Source of the DNA: Panax quinquefolius
Taxonomy: Eukaryota; Streptophyta; Magnoliopsida; Apiales; Araliaceae
Direction of reading: 5' to 3'
NCBI GenBank assembly: GCA_020205615.1
Contig: CM035170.1
Span: 31,124,123-31,188,122 of the forward strand
Length of the DNA stretch: 64,000 nucleotides
Positions within the stretch are counted from its first letter, which is position 1, and every line of letters starts with the position of its first letter. Positions 24,001 to 35,768 of this stretch are shown piece after piece. Made by a program: the position numbers and the translations under genes. Under the pieces are notes generated by a model. That model had not been told where the DNA came from, made no database searches, and saw nothing but the letters and a program-made list of their open reading frames with translations.

Positions 24001-24543
24001 GATTATTTATTAAGCTAAATCCCAGCGATAAAAAGTGATGAAAAACCTTTTAAATCATAAAAGATAGTAGATTTTATTTTCTACTTGAATCTTTTAATGG
24101 ATTGCTTGTTCCCCTGCAGTTAAACTTGATGTTTGTTATATTGTATCAGTTTAACACTGTTTAAGGCTAATGATAATTTATTCTGCATTATCTTAGTCAT
24201 AATATTTCTTCTTGGGCTAGTTGAGCTCACCCTTTCTTTCACTTCATTTCTCTTGAGGCCGAGAATATAGCCGAACGCAGTCGGGGAACGGAGTGATGGT
24301 CCTAGATGGTGCATTAGTAGTCCTCACTATTCTATGAAATAGTGTGATAATAATTGTAATGAGGACTCCTTTTGAGTTTGTATACTCTCTAGTAGACAAT
24401 ATTTGTATTCAAACTCATACATGTTTATGTTTTGTCGTATTGTACACATGATAGTTGTATTATTAAGTTGTATTTGAATTACATACCATGTATCTGGCGA
24501 CTCAAGATGGGTGATGTATACCTAATTTTGGGGGCATCACGGT

Positions 24544-24555
24544 TGGTATCAAAGC
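24544..24555 (+). promoter_or_regulatory. Primer binding site, body 1
   Basis: TGGTATCAAAGC three bases after the LTR1 terminus; one change from the initiator tRNA-Met site. Confidence 0.88.
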
Positions 24556-24724
24556 TTAGGATATGATCCTGGCTAAGATGTGAGACTAGAACTAGGAGGG
24601 AGAGCAGAAATTCCTTCGCTAGTATGACCTACCTAAGTTTATTTGATATTTAATTGGTTGGTCGGAGTATAGAGATAATATGTGATATGTTAATTAACCC
24701 TTGTTTTGTGGCGATGATTTGAAA

Positions 24725-25420
24725 ATGGCATCAAAAATGTTGAGATAAGCAATGGAGCACAGAGACCATTGATTCTCCACGAGATCAATAATCGGGACAA
24801 TGTGCAACAGGATGGCGATAATCCTCCGTAAACAACAACACCGATCGAATTGATGAGCGACGATGCGTTTAAGAGCTTTTAGAATTCATGCAACATCGGC
24901 GAACGCGGCTCCACATTCATAATGCGAGAGGAAACAATGGCAACCCACGGTTGGTCACCATTAAGCAATTCAAGGAGCTAGGACCACCGGAGTTTTTGGG
25001 AAAGCGGAACCACTTAAGGCGAGAGCGTGTGTTTAAGCGGATCACCAAGATATTTGATGTCTTGGGATGCTCAGAGAGAAAAGGTTCCCTTTGCCACCTT
25101 TATGTTGCGTGAAGAGGCGGATCACTTTGGTGGGAATCAAAAAGTACCTAACTGGCCTTTTCGACTCAAGATGTCTTGGGAGAAGTTCGAAGAACTGTTC
25201 AATGACAAGTACTTTCCGAAAGCATTAAATCACATGAAGGAGGTGGAATTTATCAAGTTGGAGCAAAACAACATGGCCGTGTGTCGCGATCTGAAGCCAA
25301 GTTTGTCGAGTTGTCCCGATTTGCGTCCCACTTGGTTGATAATGAAGAGAGAATGAATGGCGGATGTTTTAAGAGGTTTGAAGCGGGAGATACGTCGATA
25401 TCTTATTTCTCATAAACTAT
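24725..25420 (+). pseudogene. gag, body 1 of B array (broken)
   Basis: The frame opens at ATGGCATC near 24725 but is interrupted at once. Recognisable parts are KQFKELGPPEFLGK (about 24960-25010), KIFDVLGCSE (25045-25080), FATFMLREEADH (25090-25130) and KMSWEKFEELFNDKYFPKAL (25165-25230), followed by HMKEVEFIKLEQNNMAV. The intact counterpart at 35172 shows the order. Differences from it are mostly one- or two-base changes near CAG/CTG/CCG sites. Confidence 0.82.
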
Positions 25421-25439
25421 GTTTGTATTCGGATGTTGT

Positions 25440-26315
25440 AAATAGGGCTCGATTAGTGGAGTAGCGATAACGAGTCAACGTAACCAAAAAAGCGGTAAAA
25501 AAATGATATCTGGTGATAACAATCATCAAAGCGGTGACAATAAGCATGGAGGAATCAACATGCGAAAATGGTAACCACTTTGGTGGTAATCATGGTCAAA
25601 ATAATAAGAATGGACATTTCAAGAGGAGGTTCAACAATGATGGAAAGTCGTCGGCACCACACACCTGTTAAAGGAAGAAGAAGCGACCACCGATCGTATG
25701 TTTCAAATCTTGACGGGAGGGACACATCGAGTCAAAAGCTGCTGCAATCAATCCAAAATGTGTTTTAATTGTGGAAGAGAATGTCACCTAGCTCGATTTT
25801 GTCGTATGGTGAAGTCGATTCCAATTTGGGATAGTGATGCCAAAGGATGTCCCGGATAAGCCAAAAGCCGGTAGTTTAAGAGAGAGCTTTTTTTTTACGT
25901 GACAAGGAACACGAATAAAATTATCACGGGTATGTTAGTCATAAACTCTTGTGAAGTCTATACCGTGTTGTTATCTCTGGGTTCTACTTACTCTTTTATT
26001 TCACCTAGTTGTGTTCAATGTTTGAAGTTAACTCCGGAGAAGTTAGACTTTGATATATCTATTTAAACTTCGGTTGGAGAGAAACCTTCGTTACCTCCAC
26101 TATTTATAAATCTTGTTCAAATCAACACTTTCACGTTACGTGTCGATCTTGTCTCTTTGAAAATACTTGCCTTTGATGCGATTTTAGGAATCGATTGGTT
26201 AACTACTCATCATGCTTTTCGTAAAGTTGTTAGCTTTCATATTCTAACAAACTTTTATTATGCAAATTCAAGTAACCAAACCACTAAAGTCGATCATTGT
26301 CATATCAAGCCATAA
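25440..26315 (+). pseudogene. Zinc knuckle and protease remnant, body 1
   Basis: The knuckle at 25761-25802 reads CFNCGRECHLARFC, with Cys replacing the Gly before His. A protease remnant follows: a damaged active-site region (CEVYTVLLSLGSTYSFISP over about 25950-26010, where DTG/DSG is expected) and ILAFDAILGIDWLTTHHA at about 26160-26215. Not functional as read. Confidence 0.8.
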
Positions 26316-27236
26316 ATAAAGAACCCGATCCTTTCGTTGTTGACTTTCTTGTGTGGAATGCAAAGCGGACTTTACGTAGGCGATGTCGTGAATGGCGATG
26401 GCAAGTTGATAGGTATCAATGTGATGTACTATCCAAGTCTTGGATGAGGTCCACGATTTTGAATGATATTTCTATTGTTTAAATTTCTGACATATTCTTG
26501 AAGACTTCTTAGCCTACCCTAGGCGTGAAATCGAATTTTGTATTGACCCCAAAGATCTGAAACCCATTTCTAAAACCCTCAAATATTTTCTTCACCTAAA
26601 AGCGAACATAACATGTGCGAAAGGCGTTGGCTCGAAATTGTTGAAGATTATGATAGTACATTCATACCATCGTGGAAAAAGCGAACGTGGTAGCTAACGC
26701 GTTGAGTAGAAGATCGTATCACGATTACAAGTGCGAATATCTGACCCACGTGAATATAACGAATATCTGATTAGAATCGACTTTAATCGATAAAGTTAAA
26801 AGCCGCTCAAGCTACATACTCAAAGTGATGAATGTGAAGAAGAAGGTTTAAGAGGCGTTATTCTAGAAGCAAGAATCGACGAAGAGAGGAAATCTCGACC
26901 CTCGATTTAATTGGCCCATTTAAAATCCTCGATCGAGTAGGAACGTGGCTTATAGACTCGTTTTACCGCCAAGTATGTTGCGTGTTCATAACATTTTTAA
27001 CGCGTATCGATGTTACGTAAATATGTGGACGACCGAACCACATTATTAATTTAGAACTAAACGATATAGCGGAAAGATTTAGCGTTATGAGGAGATATCG
27101 TGTTAAAATCTTGGATAAGAAGGATCGTATTCAACACTCAAAGGTTATACCTCAAGAATTAGAATTTGAAATGAAGTCAAGGTATCCTCACCTCTTGACA
27201 TACCAGTGCGTACGTAAATTTTCAAGGCAAAATTTC
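26316..27236 (+). pseudogene. Fused remnants of RNase H end, linker and chromodomain, body 1
   Basis: After the protease the sequence passes to REIEFCIDP (26528-26553), then joins directly to the end of RNase H (LKYFLHLK, then the ANALSRRS region at about 26690-26715). The linker around KAQATYSE follows, and a second join leads to the integrase tail (VAYRLVLPPSM at 26945-26980). Last comes a shortened chromodomain (ILDKKDRIQHSKVIPQELEFEMKSRYPHL, 27108-27195). RT catalytic motifs and the integrase DDE core are absent. Bodies 2 and 3 share the same joins. Confidence 0.82.
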
Positions 27237-27238
27237 AT

Positions 27239-27250
27239 AAGGAGGGGAGA
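27239..27250 (+). promoter_or_regulatory. Polypurine tract, body 1
   Basis: AAGGAGGGGAGA directly before LTR2. The matching tracts are at 32507-32519 (body 2) and 37657-37668 (body 3). Confidence 0.88.
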
Positions 27251-27251
27251 T

Positions 27252-29797
27252 TGTGAGACCCCAGTTTTATGAATAAAGATTTAATTTTCTCGAAATATTT
27301 TTTTTAATATTATGGTGTGGATTTGAGATAATGTTATAGTTGTGGGTAGTATTTATAAATTTTGCAAAAGTATGCAAGTTGTTATATAATATTAGATTGG
27401 TGGGGAATATTCTTTTTTGTCGGGGAATATCAAATGCAGCGATACAATCATTAGTGGACCCCATGAACGGAATTATTGTCGGATTGAAAAATGACAAAAA
27501 TATTTTATAAAAATAACGGCGGAAGTTTTACCGTTAATCTTGTTGAACTACTTCGTAGTAAAAAAATGCGATGTCTGGCGTGGTTGCATAGTAGCTGCGG
27601 ATTGATTATTGATGCTTATGTGATAAGTCACTCGGTTTTGTTTTATTGGTATTATTAATGTAATAAAATAGAAAAGCTTTTATATAAAACGAGAATACTT
27701 TTATAAAGTTATTACGTATAGAATATATAGTAAAATCTTTTATATTAGTATTAATATAGTAAAATCTTTTTATATAAAACAAATACTTTTATAAAGTTAT
27801 TTGTTTTTATTAGAATATAATTAGAATATATTATATTTTATTATGCATAGTGTTTGCATAGTACTGCATAATGTTTATATAGTAAAATCTTTTATAAAGT
27901 TATTCGTTTTATTAGATTATAAATAGAATATATTATATTTTATTTAAAAGATTTTTCTTTAAATATGGATAGTCAGATTAAAAATAAATCAATCAATCTG
28001 AGTTCATGAGTTAGTTACTATCTTGATCCATTTTTCTATAAATAGAAGCTCATTCCTTCATTATTTCTTACGAATTCACTTTGAAACTCTAGAGAGAAAA
28101 ACTATAGAGGAAGAAGAAAAGTGTTACTTTACTTCACTTCACTTATATATATCCGATACTCTTCTTCTTAAGGTAAGGGAGTTGTATTATTTTTTTTTCT
28201 TTTTATTCATGAAGAGAAACTTACATTATTCCATTCTTTATTATTACATTGGAATAACTTTTGTATCTGTGAGATACCTATACTTGGTGAAATTCTTACA
28301 TTATTCCATTCTTTATTATTACATTGGAATATCACATATGTGCGTTTTATGGCGTGGGACTGATTTAAAATTTTATTATTTTACATTTGAATATCTTTTT
28401 GCATTTTTATGTGGGACTGGTTCCGTTATTTATTACATTGGAATATCACGTGCATATGCGTTTTCTTCTTTTTCTGATTCCGCCTTTATTATTATTGTTA
28501 TTGGAATAACATGTCTATGCAAATTATCACATGCGTGGTGATTTTTGATTTTCCATTCTTTATTATTACATTGGAATATCCTCGTACATGCATTTCACGT
28601 TCGGGACTGGTTCCGTTATTTATTATTACATTGGAATAACTTTTGTATATGCGTTGATCTATCGCGTGCATGGTGATTTCTTTTTGTTATTCCATTCTTT
28701 ATTATACTCGGTTGGTTAAAGTTTTGACTTCTATACTCCATGAAATTAGTGGAATATCCTTGATATTTGTGCTTCATCGATATCTTTTCATGGAAATATT
28801 CTTACGAGCATTCTTGAATTTTACTCTACTGAAAATGTCATGTTGACAATTTGGGCGTTATTAGTTCTGGATAAATTAATTCTTGAACTTGTTTTATTGA
28901 ATTCTTATATCATTGTCATCATCCTCATGTTTATATTTTGTTGAAAGTCATCTGTGGCACATAGTGCATAGATGGACTTGGTATGATTATGACCGAGGAT
29001 TATTGGTTATAATCATGGTAGTAATATTACAAATGATGTGGAAAAAGTCCTCGTTGGCCCATAGTGCATTGATGGGCGATTTTGGTATGATTATGGCTAT
29101 GGATTCTCTTGGCCAGTAGTGTGCAAGATGAATTGTTTTATGGCATGATCGGGGATAGTTGATGAAAACATGATTATCTTTGGCTAGTAGTGCATGGATA
29201 ATTAAATGGTGTGATCTTAAAAGAATATCCTTGGCACGTAGTGCGGGGATGATTTGATGATGTGGATTATTTATTAAAATGAGTCTCAATGATAAAAGTG
29301 ATGAAAAACCTTTTAAATCATAAAAGATAGTAGATTTTATTCTCTACTTGACTCTTTTAATGGATTGCTTGTTCATTGCAGTTAAACTTGATGTTTGTTA
29401 TATTGTATCGGTTTAACATTGTTTAAGGCTAATGATAATTTATTACGCATTATCTTAGTCATAATATTTCTTCTTTGGGCTAGTTGAGCTCACCCTTTCT
29501 TTCATTTTGTTCTCTTGAAATGAGAGCGTAGGTTTGGGACTAGTCGGGGAATGGTGTGATGGTCTAGATGGTGCATTAGTAGTCCTCACTATTACGTGAA
29601 ATAGTGTGATAATAATTGTAATGAGGACTCCTTTTGAGTTTGTATACTCTCTAGATGAGACAATATTTGTATTCAAACTCACAGTTTATGTTTTGTATTA
29701 TTTTACACTTGTTGTATTAATTAAGTTGTATTTGAATTACATACCATGTATCTGGCGACTCAAGATGGGTGATGTATACCTAATTTTGGGGCGTCAC
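27252..29797 (+). mobile_element. LTR2 of B array
   Basis: 2546 bp, TGTGAGACCCC to GGGGCGTCAC. It serves as the right LTR of body 1 and the left LTR of body 2: a polypurine tract precedes it and a primer site (29801-29812) follows it. TATA box at 28037-28044; palindrome arrays at about 28210-28720 and 28925-29260. Frames such as 28023-28541 translate the array and are not genes. Confidence 0.92.
28037..28044 (+). promoter_or_regulatory. TATA box, LTR2
   Basis: TATAAATA in the family context. Being internal to the array, it could drive body 2 on its own. Confidence 0.62.
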
Positions 29798-29800
29798 GGT

Positions 29801-29812
29801 TGGTATCAAAGC
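29801..29812 (+). promoter_or_regulatory. Primer binding site, body 2
   Basis: TGGTATCAAAGC, identical to the site of body 1, just after LTR2. Confidence 0.88.
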
Positions 29813-29982
29813 TTAGGGATATGATCCACAGGCTAAGATGTGAGACTAGAACTAGGAGGGAGGCGGGAAATTCTTTCGCTAGTATGACCTACCTAAGTTT
29901 ATTTGATATTTAATTGGTCGGTCGAAATATAGAGATAATATGTGATATGTTAATTAACCTTTGTTTTGTGGCGATGTTTGAA

Positions 29983-32505
29983 AATGGCATCAGAAAATGT
30001 TGAGATAAGCAATGGAGCCGGGAGACCATTGATTCTCCACGGATCGATAATCGGGACAATGTGCAGACGGGATGGCGATAATCCTCCATAAAAAAACAAC
30101 AACGATCAATTGACCGAGCGATGAGTGCGTTTAAGAGCTTTTTAGAATTCATGCAACATCGGTGACGAAGCTCTCATTTTCATAATGCGGGAGAAAACAA
30201 TGGCAACCCACGGTTGGTCACCATTAAAGCAATTCAATAAGCTAGGACCACGGGAGTTTTTGGGAAAGCGAGAACCACTTAAAGGCGGAGACGTGGTTAA
30301 AGCGGATCACCAAGATATTTGATGTCTTGGGATGCTCAGGAAGCAAAAGGTTCCTTTGCCACCTTTATGTTGCGTGAAGAGGCGGATCACTGGTGGGAAT
30401 CTATAAAATGTACCCGACTGGCCTTTTCAAGATGTCTTGGGAGAAGTTCGAAGAACTGTTCAATGACAAGTACTTTCCGAAAGCATTAAATCACATGAAG
30501 GAGGTGGAATTTATCAAGTTGGAGCAAAACAACATGGCCAGGTGTCGCGATCTGAAGCGAAGTTTGCCGAGTTGTCCGATTTGCGTCCCACTTGGTTGAT
30601 AATGAAGAGAAATGGCGGATGTTTTAAGAGGTTTGAAGCCGAGATACGTCGATATCTTATTTCTCATAAATTGTGTTTTGTATTCGGATGTTGTAAATAG
30701 GGCTCGATTAGTGGAGCGCGATAATGAGTCAACACAACCAAAAAGAAAGCGGTACAAAATAATAATAATACGGTGATAACAATCATCAAAAAGCGGTGAC
30801 AATAAGCATGGAGGAATCAACATGCGAAATGGTAACCACTTGATTGGTAATCATGGTCAAAACAATAAGAATGGACATTTCAAGAAGAGAGATTCAACAA
30901 TGATGGAAAGACGTCGGCACCGACACCGTTTTTTGAAGAAGAATGACCACCGGTCGTATGTTTCAAATCTTGGACGGGAGGGACACATCCGTCAAAGCTG
31001 TCTGCGTGACAATCAAAACGTGTTTTAATTGCGGAAGAGAAGGTCACCTAGCTCGATTTTGTCGTATGGTGAAGTCGATTCCATTTGGGATAGTGATGCC
31101 AAAGGATGTCCCGAGACAAACCAAAATTAGGTGGTTTAAGAGAGCGTTTTTTTTTTGTGACGAGGAACACGAATAAAATTATCACGGGTATGTTAGTCAT
31201 AAACTCTTGCGAAGTCTATCTGTGTTAGATCTGGGTCTACTTACTCTTTTATTTCACCTAGTTGTGTTCAATGTTTGAAGTTAACTCAGGAGAAGTTAGA
31301 CTTTGATATATCTGTTTAAACTTCGATTGGAGAGAAACCTTCGTTACCTCCACTATTTATAAATCTTGTTCAAATCAACACTTTCACGTTACGTGTCGAT
31401 CTTATCTCTTTGAAAATACTTGCCTTTGATGCGATTTTAGGAATCGATTGGTTAACTACTCATCATGCTTTTTTCGTAAGGTTGTTAGCTTTCATATTCT
31501 AACAAACTTTATTATGCAAATTCAAGTAACCAAACCACTAAAATCGATCATTGTCATATCAAGCCATAAATAAAGAGCCCGATCCTTTCGTTGTTGACTT
31601 TCTTGTTGGAATGCAAAAAGCGGACTTTACGTAGGCGGCGTCGTGAATGGCGATGGCAAGTTGATAGGTATCAATGTGATGTACTTATCCAAGTCTTGGA
31701 TGAGAGTCACGATTTTGAATGATATTTCTATTGTTAATAAATTTCTGACGTATTCTTGAAGACTTCTTAGCCTACCCTAGGCGTGAAATCGAATTTTGTA
31801 TTGACCCCGATCTGAAAACCCATTTCTAAAACCCTCAAATATTTTCTTCACCTAAAATGAGCGTAAATGTGCCCAAGAGCGTTGGCTCGAAATTTGTTGA
31901 AGATTATGATCGTACCATTCAATACCATCGTGGAAATGAGCGTGCGAATGTGGTAGCTAACGCGTTGAGTAGAAGATCGTTTATGTCACGATTGATGAAG
32001 TGCGAATATCTGAACCCACGTGAAGATAACGAATATCTGATTAGAATCGACTTTAATCGATAAAGTTAAAGCCGCTTTCGAAAGCTACATACTCGGAGGC
32101 GATGAATGTGAAGAAGAAGATTCAAGAGGCGTTATTCTAGAAGCGAGAATCGACGAAGAGAGAAATCTCAACCCTCGATTTAATTGGCCCATTTAAAATC
32201 CTCGATCGAGTAGGAATTATGGTTTATAGACTCGTTTTACCGCCAAGTATGTTGCGTGTTCATAACGTTTTTTAACGTATCGATGTTACGTAAATATGTG
32301 GACGACCGAACCACATTATTAATTTAGAACTAAACGAGATAGCGGAAGATTTAGCGTTTATGAGAGATCGTGTTAAAATCTTGGATAAGAAGGATCGTAT
32401 TCAACACTCAAAGGTTATACCTCGAGAATTAGAATTTGAAATGAAGTCAGGGTATCCTCACCTCTTTACATACCAGTGCGTCGTAAATTTCGAGGCGAAA
32501 TTTCA
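29983..32505 (+). pseudogene. Non-autonomous body 2: gag, zinc knuckle, protease, chromodomain remnants
   Basis: Collinear with body 1. The gag part has KMSWEKFEELFNDKYFPKAL (30430-30490) and MKEVEFIKLEQNNMA. The zinc knuckle CFNCGREGHLARFC is intact at 31021-31062. Protease remnants lie at about 31195-31470 (ILAFDAILGIDWL near 31420-31460). The RNase H end with ANALSRRSF is at about 31950-31980 and the shortened chromodomain at about 32370-32460. Many single-base frame breaks are present. The same two large deletions as in bodies 1 and 3 are seen. Confidence 0.82.
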
Positions 32506-32506
32506 T

Positions 32507-32519
32507 AAGGAGGGAGAGA
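32507..32519 (+). promoter_or_regulatory. Polypurine tract, body 2
   Basis: AAGGAGGGAGAGA directly before LTR3. Confidence 0.85.
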
Positions 32520-33300
32520 TGTGAGACCCCAGTTTTATGAATAAAGATTTAATTTTCTCGAAATATTTTTTTGAATATTATGGTGTGGATTTGATATAAT
32601 GTTATAGTTGTGGGTAGTATTTATAAATTTTGCAAAGTATGCAAGTTGTTATATAATATTATTTGATTGGTGGGGAATATTCTTTTTGTCGGGGAATATC
32701 CGTGCGACGGATACAATCATTAGTGGACCCCATGACGGAATTATTGTCGGATTGAAAAAGCGACAAAATTTTTTATGAAAATAACGGCGGAAGTTTTACT
32801 GATTAATCTTTGTTGAACTACTCGGTAGTAAAAATAATGATGTCTGGCGTGGTTGCATAGTAGCACACGGTATTGATTATTGATGCTTATGTGATAAGTC
32901 ACTCGGTTTTGTTTTATTATTATTATTATAAAAATACTTAAAAAGTAATATAAAATAGAAAACTTTTATATAAAAATATATAATTTATAAAGTTATTAGT
33001 TTTATTAGGCTAATAGTAGTAAAATTTTTTATAAAAAAGAATACTTTTATAAAGTTATTTGTTTTTATTAGGCAATAATTAGAATATATTATATTTTATT
33101 ATGCATAGTGTGTTTGCATATAGTGCATATAGTTTTGCGTAGTAAAATCTTTTATAAAGTTATTACTTTTATTAGATTATAAATAGAATATATTATATTT
33201 TATTTAAAAGATTTTGCTTTAAATATGGATAAATCAGATTAAAATAAATCAATCTGGAATAGTTTCATGAGAATTAGTTACTATCTTGATCCATTTTTTC

Positions 33301-33308
33301 TATAAATA
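33301..33308 (+). promoter_or_regulatory. TATA box, LTR3
   Basis: TATAAATA in the family B context, about 190 bp before the first palindrome array. Confidence 0.62.
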
Positions 33309-33489
33309 GAAGCTCATTCCTTCATTATTTCTTACGAATTCAAACTTTGAAACTCTAGAGAGAAAAACTATAGAGAGAAAGAAGAAAAGTGTTCTACTAC
33401 TTCACTACTTATATATATCGAGTACTCTTCTTCTTAGGGATATTATTTGTTGTACTTGTACTTATTTATTTATTTTTTCTTTCTTCAAG

Positions 33490-34000
33490 AGAGAACTTAC
33501 ATTATTCCATTCTTTATTATTACATTGGAATAACTTTGTATCGTGAATACCCTATACTTGGTGAAATTCTTACATTATTCCATTCTTTATTATTACATTG
33601 GAATATCACATGCATGCGTTTCTGTGGGACTGATTCATTCATTCTTTATTATTACATTGGAATATCACATCTATGCATTTTTCTTTCTCGGGACTGATTA
33701 CATCTTTTTATTATTACATTGGAATATCACATGCATTATGCATGCGTTTCTTGGATTACATCCTTTTTATTATTACATTGGAATATCATTTCTATCTGAA
33801 TCTCGCATGCATGGTGATTTACTGTTGTTATTCCATTCTTTATTATTACATTTGGAATATCACATACGTGCGTTTTTGCTTTGACTTGGTTAGATTATTT
33901 ATTATTACATTGGAATAACTTTTGCATGTCGATCTATCACATGCATGGTGATTTCTTTTGTTATTCCATTCTTTATTATACTCGATTGGTTAAAGTTTTG
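33490..34000 (+). repeat. ATTCCA/TGGAAT palindrome array, LTR3
   Basis: Seven or more units with the core TTTATTATTACATTGGAATATCAC. Several are preceded by TTATTCCATTC, so each full unit can form a stem TATTCCA/TGGAATA. Units are separated by GCATGCGTTT-like words and GGGACTGATT. Copy number differs between LTRs. Confidence 0.82.
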
Positions 34001-34204
34001 ACTTCTATACTCCATGAAATTAGTGGAATATCCTTGATATTTGCGCTTCATCCGATATCTTTTCATGGAAATATTCTTACGAGCATTCTTGAATTTTACT
34101 CTAAAAGCGATATCATGTTGACAATTTGGGCGTTATTAGTTCTGGATAAATTAATTCTTGAACTTGTTTTATTGAATTCTTATATCATTGTCATCATCCT
34201 CATG

Positions 34205-34545
34205 TTTATATTTTGTTGAAAGTCATTTATGTGGCTGTGTAGTGCATAGATGGACTTGGTATGATTATGACCGGGGATTATTGGTTATAATCATGGCCGT
34301 AATATTACAAATGATGTGGAAAAAGTCCTCGTTGGCCCGTAGTGCATTGATGGGCCGATTTTTGGTATGATTATGGCTATGGATTCTCTTTGGCCAGTGG
34401 TGCAAAGATGAATTGTTTTATGGCATGATCGGGACCAGTTGATGAAAATATGATTATCTTTGGCGTAGTAGTGCATGGATAATTTGTGGTCGTGATACTA
34501 AAGAATATCCTTGGCACGTAGTCGTGGGGGTGATTCGATGATGTG
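34205..34545 (+). repeat. Constant-loop hairpin array, LTR3
   Basis: Same series as in LTR1: stems AAAGTC.../...GACTT, GTCCTC.../..., ATTCTCTTTG/CAAAGATGAAT, GATTATC/GATAAT and GAATATCC/GGGGTGATTC around TTGGCCGTAGTGC-like loops. Confidence 0.8.
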
Positions 34546-35171
34546 GATTATTTATTAAAATTTGAGTCTCGTGATAAAAGTGATGAAAAACCTTTTAAAT
34601 CATAAAGATAGTAGATTTTATTCTCTACTTGACTCTTTTAATGGATTGCTTGTTCATTATAGTTAAACTTGATGTTTGTTATATTTTATCGGTTTAACAC
34701 TATTTGAAGCTAATGATAATTTATTACGCATTATCTTAGTCATAATATTTCTTCTTGGGCTAGTTGAGCTCACCCTTTTTCTTTCATTGTTCTCTTGAGA
34801 AATGAGAATATAAATGGGGACTAGTCGGGGAGCAGAGTGATGGTCCTAGATGGTGCATTAGTAGTCCTCACTATTACGTGAAATAGTGTGATAATAATTG
34901 TAATGAGGACTCCTTTTGAGTTTGTATACTCTCTAGATGACAATATTTGTATTCAAACTCACGATTTATGTTTTGTATTATTTTACATTGTTGTATAATT
35001 AAGTTGTATTTGAATTACATACCATGTATCTGGCGACTCAAGATGGGTGATGTATACCTAATTTTGGGGCGTCAAATTTCCTTCGCTAGTATGACCTACC
35101 TAAGTTTATTTGATATTTAATTGGTCGGTCAGAGTATAGAGATATATGTGATATGTTAATTAACCCTTGTT

Positions 35172-35768
35172 TTGTGGCAGTATTTGAAAATGGCATTCAA
35201 AAATGTTGAGATAAGCAATGGAGCACAGGAGACCGTTGATTCTCCACAGATCAATAATCAGGACAATGTGCAACAGGATGGCGATAATCCTCCTATAAAC
35301 AACAACACTGATCAATTGACGAACGACGGTACGTTTAAGAGCTTTTTAGAATTCATGCAACATCAGGCGAACGCGGCTCCTGTGCATAATGCAGGAGGAT
35401 ACAATGGCAACCCACGGTTGGTCACCGCTAAGCAATTCAAGGAGCTAGGACCACCGGAGTTTTTTGGAAAGCCAGAACCACTTAAGGCGGAGACGTGGTT
35501 AAAGCAGATCACCAAGATATTTGATGTCTTGGGATGCTCCGAGGAGCAAAAGGTTCCCTTTGCCACCTTTATGTTGCGTGAAGTGGCAGATCACTGGTGG
35601 GAATCTATAAAATGTACCCAACTTGACGCACTCAAGATGTCTTGGGAGAAGTTCCAAGAACTGTTCAATGACAATGACAAGTACTTTCCCGAAAGCATTC
35701 GTCACATGAAGGAGGTGGAATTTATCAAGTTGGAGCAAAACAACATGGCCAGGTGTCGCATGATCTGA
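35172..35768 (+). CDS. gag capsid protein, body 3 of B array
   Basis: A 198-residue open frame and the best-preserved gag of the family. The start at 35172 is the first ATG of the frame; a second ATG, seven codons on (MAFKNVEIS), matches the start seen in bodies 1 and 2 and may be the real one. There is an Asn/Asp/Gln-rich N terminus, then FKELGPPEFFGKPEPLKAETWL (about 90-111) and IFDVLGCSEEQKVPFATFML, then DHWWES and MSWEKFQELFNDNDKYFPESIRHMKEVEFIKLEQNNM. A six-base duplication gives NDND. The frame is lost at NNMARCRMI, where relatives continue with NNMTVSQYEAKF, so the C-terminal capsid part is missing. Gag would form the particle that packages RNA. Only this copy keeps most CAG/CTG codons intact. 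Confidence 0.85.
   Translation: MWQYLKMAFKNVEISNGAQETVDSPQINNQDNVQQDGDNPPINNNTDQLTNDGTFKSFLEFMQHQANAAPVHNAGGYNGNPRLVTAKQFKELGPPEFFGKPEPLKAETWLKQITKIFDVLGCSEEQKVPFATFMLREVADHWWESIKCTQLDALKMSWEKFQELFNDNDKYFPESIRHMKEVEFIKLEQNNMARCRMI

Larger units (their letters stand above)
22188..24540 (+). mobile_element. LTR1 of B array
   Basis: 2353 bp. TATA box at 22934-22941, ATTCCA/TGGAAT array at about 23109-23460 and constant-loop hairpin array at about 23684-24000. It ends TCAC directly before the primer site. Frames at 23073-23566 translate the palindrome array and are not conserved as proteins. Confidence 0.92.
32520..35074 (+). mobile_element. LTR3 of B array
   Basis: 2555 bp. TATA box at 33301-33308; the longest ATTCCA/TGGAAT array (about 33490-34000, seven or more units) and the constant-loop hairpin array (about 34205-34545). 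It ends GGGGCGTCA and joins body 3 abruptly, without a primer site. Frames at 33389-34219 translate the array. Confidence 0.92.

Noticed and set aside
27252..32519. Bodies 1 and 2 as two independent insertions next to each other
   Set aside because: They share LTR2 and no target duplication separates them.
33389..34219. Long overlapping frames in family B LTRs (also 23073-23566, 28023-28541, 56656-57222) giving YSILYYYIGI peptides, as a membrane protein
   Set aside because: They are translations of the palindrome array, change frame between copies and have no conserved start.
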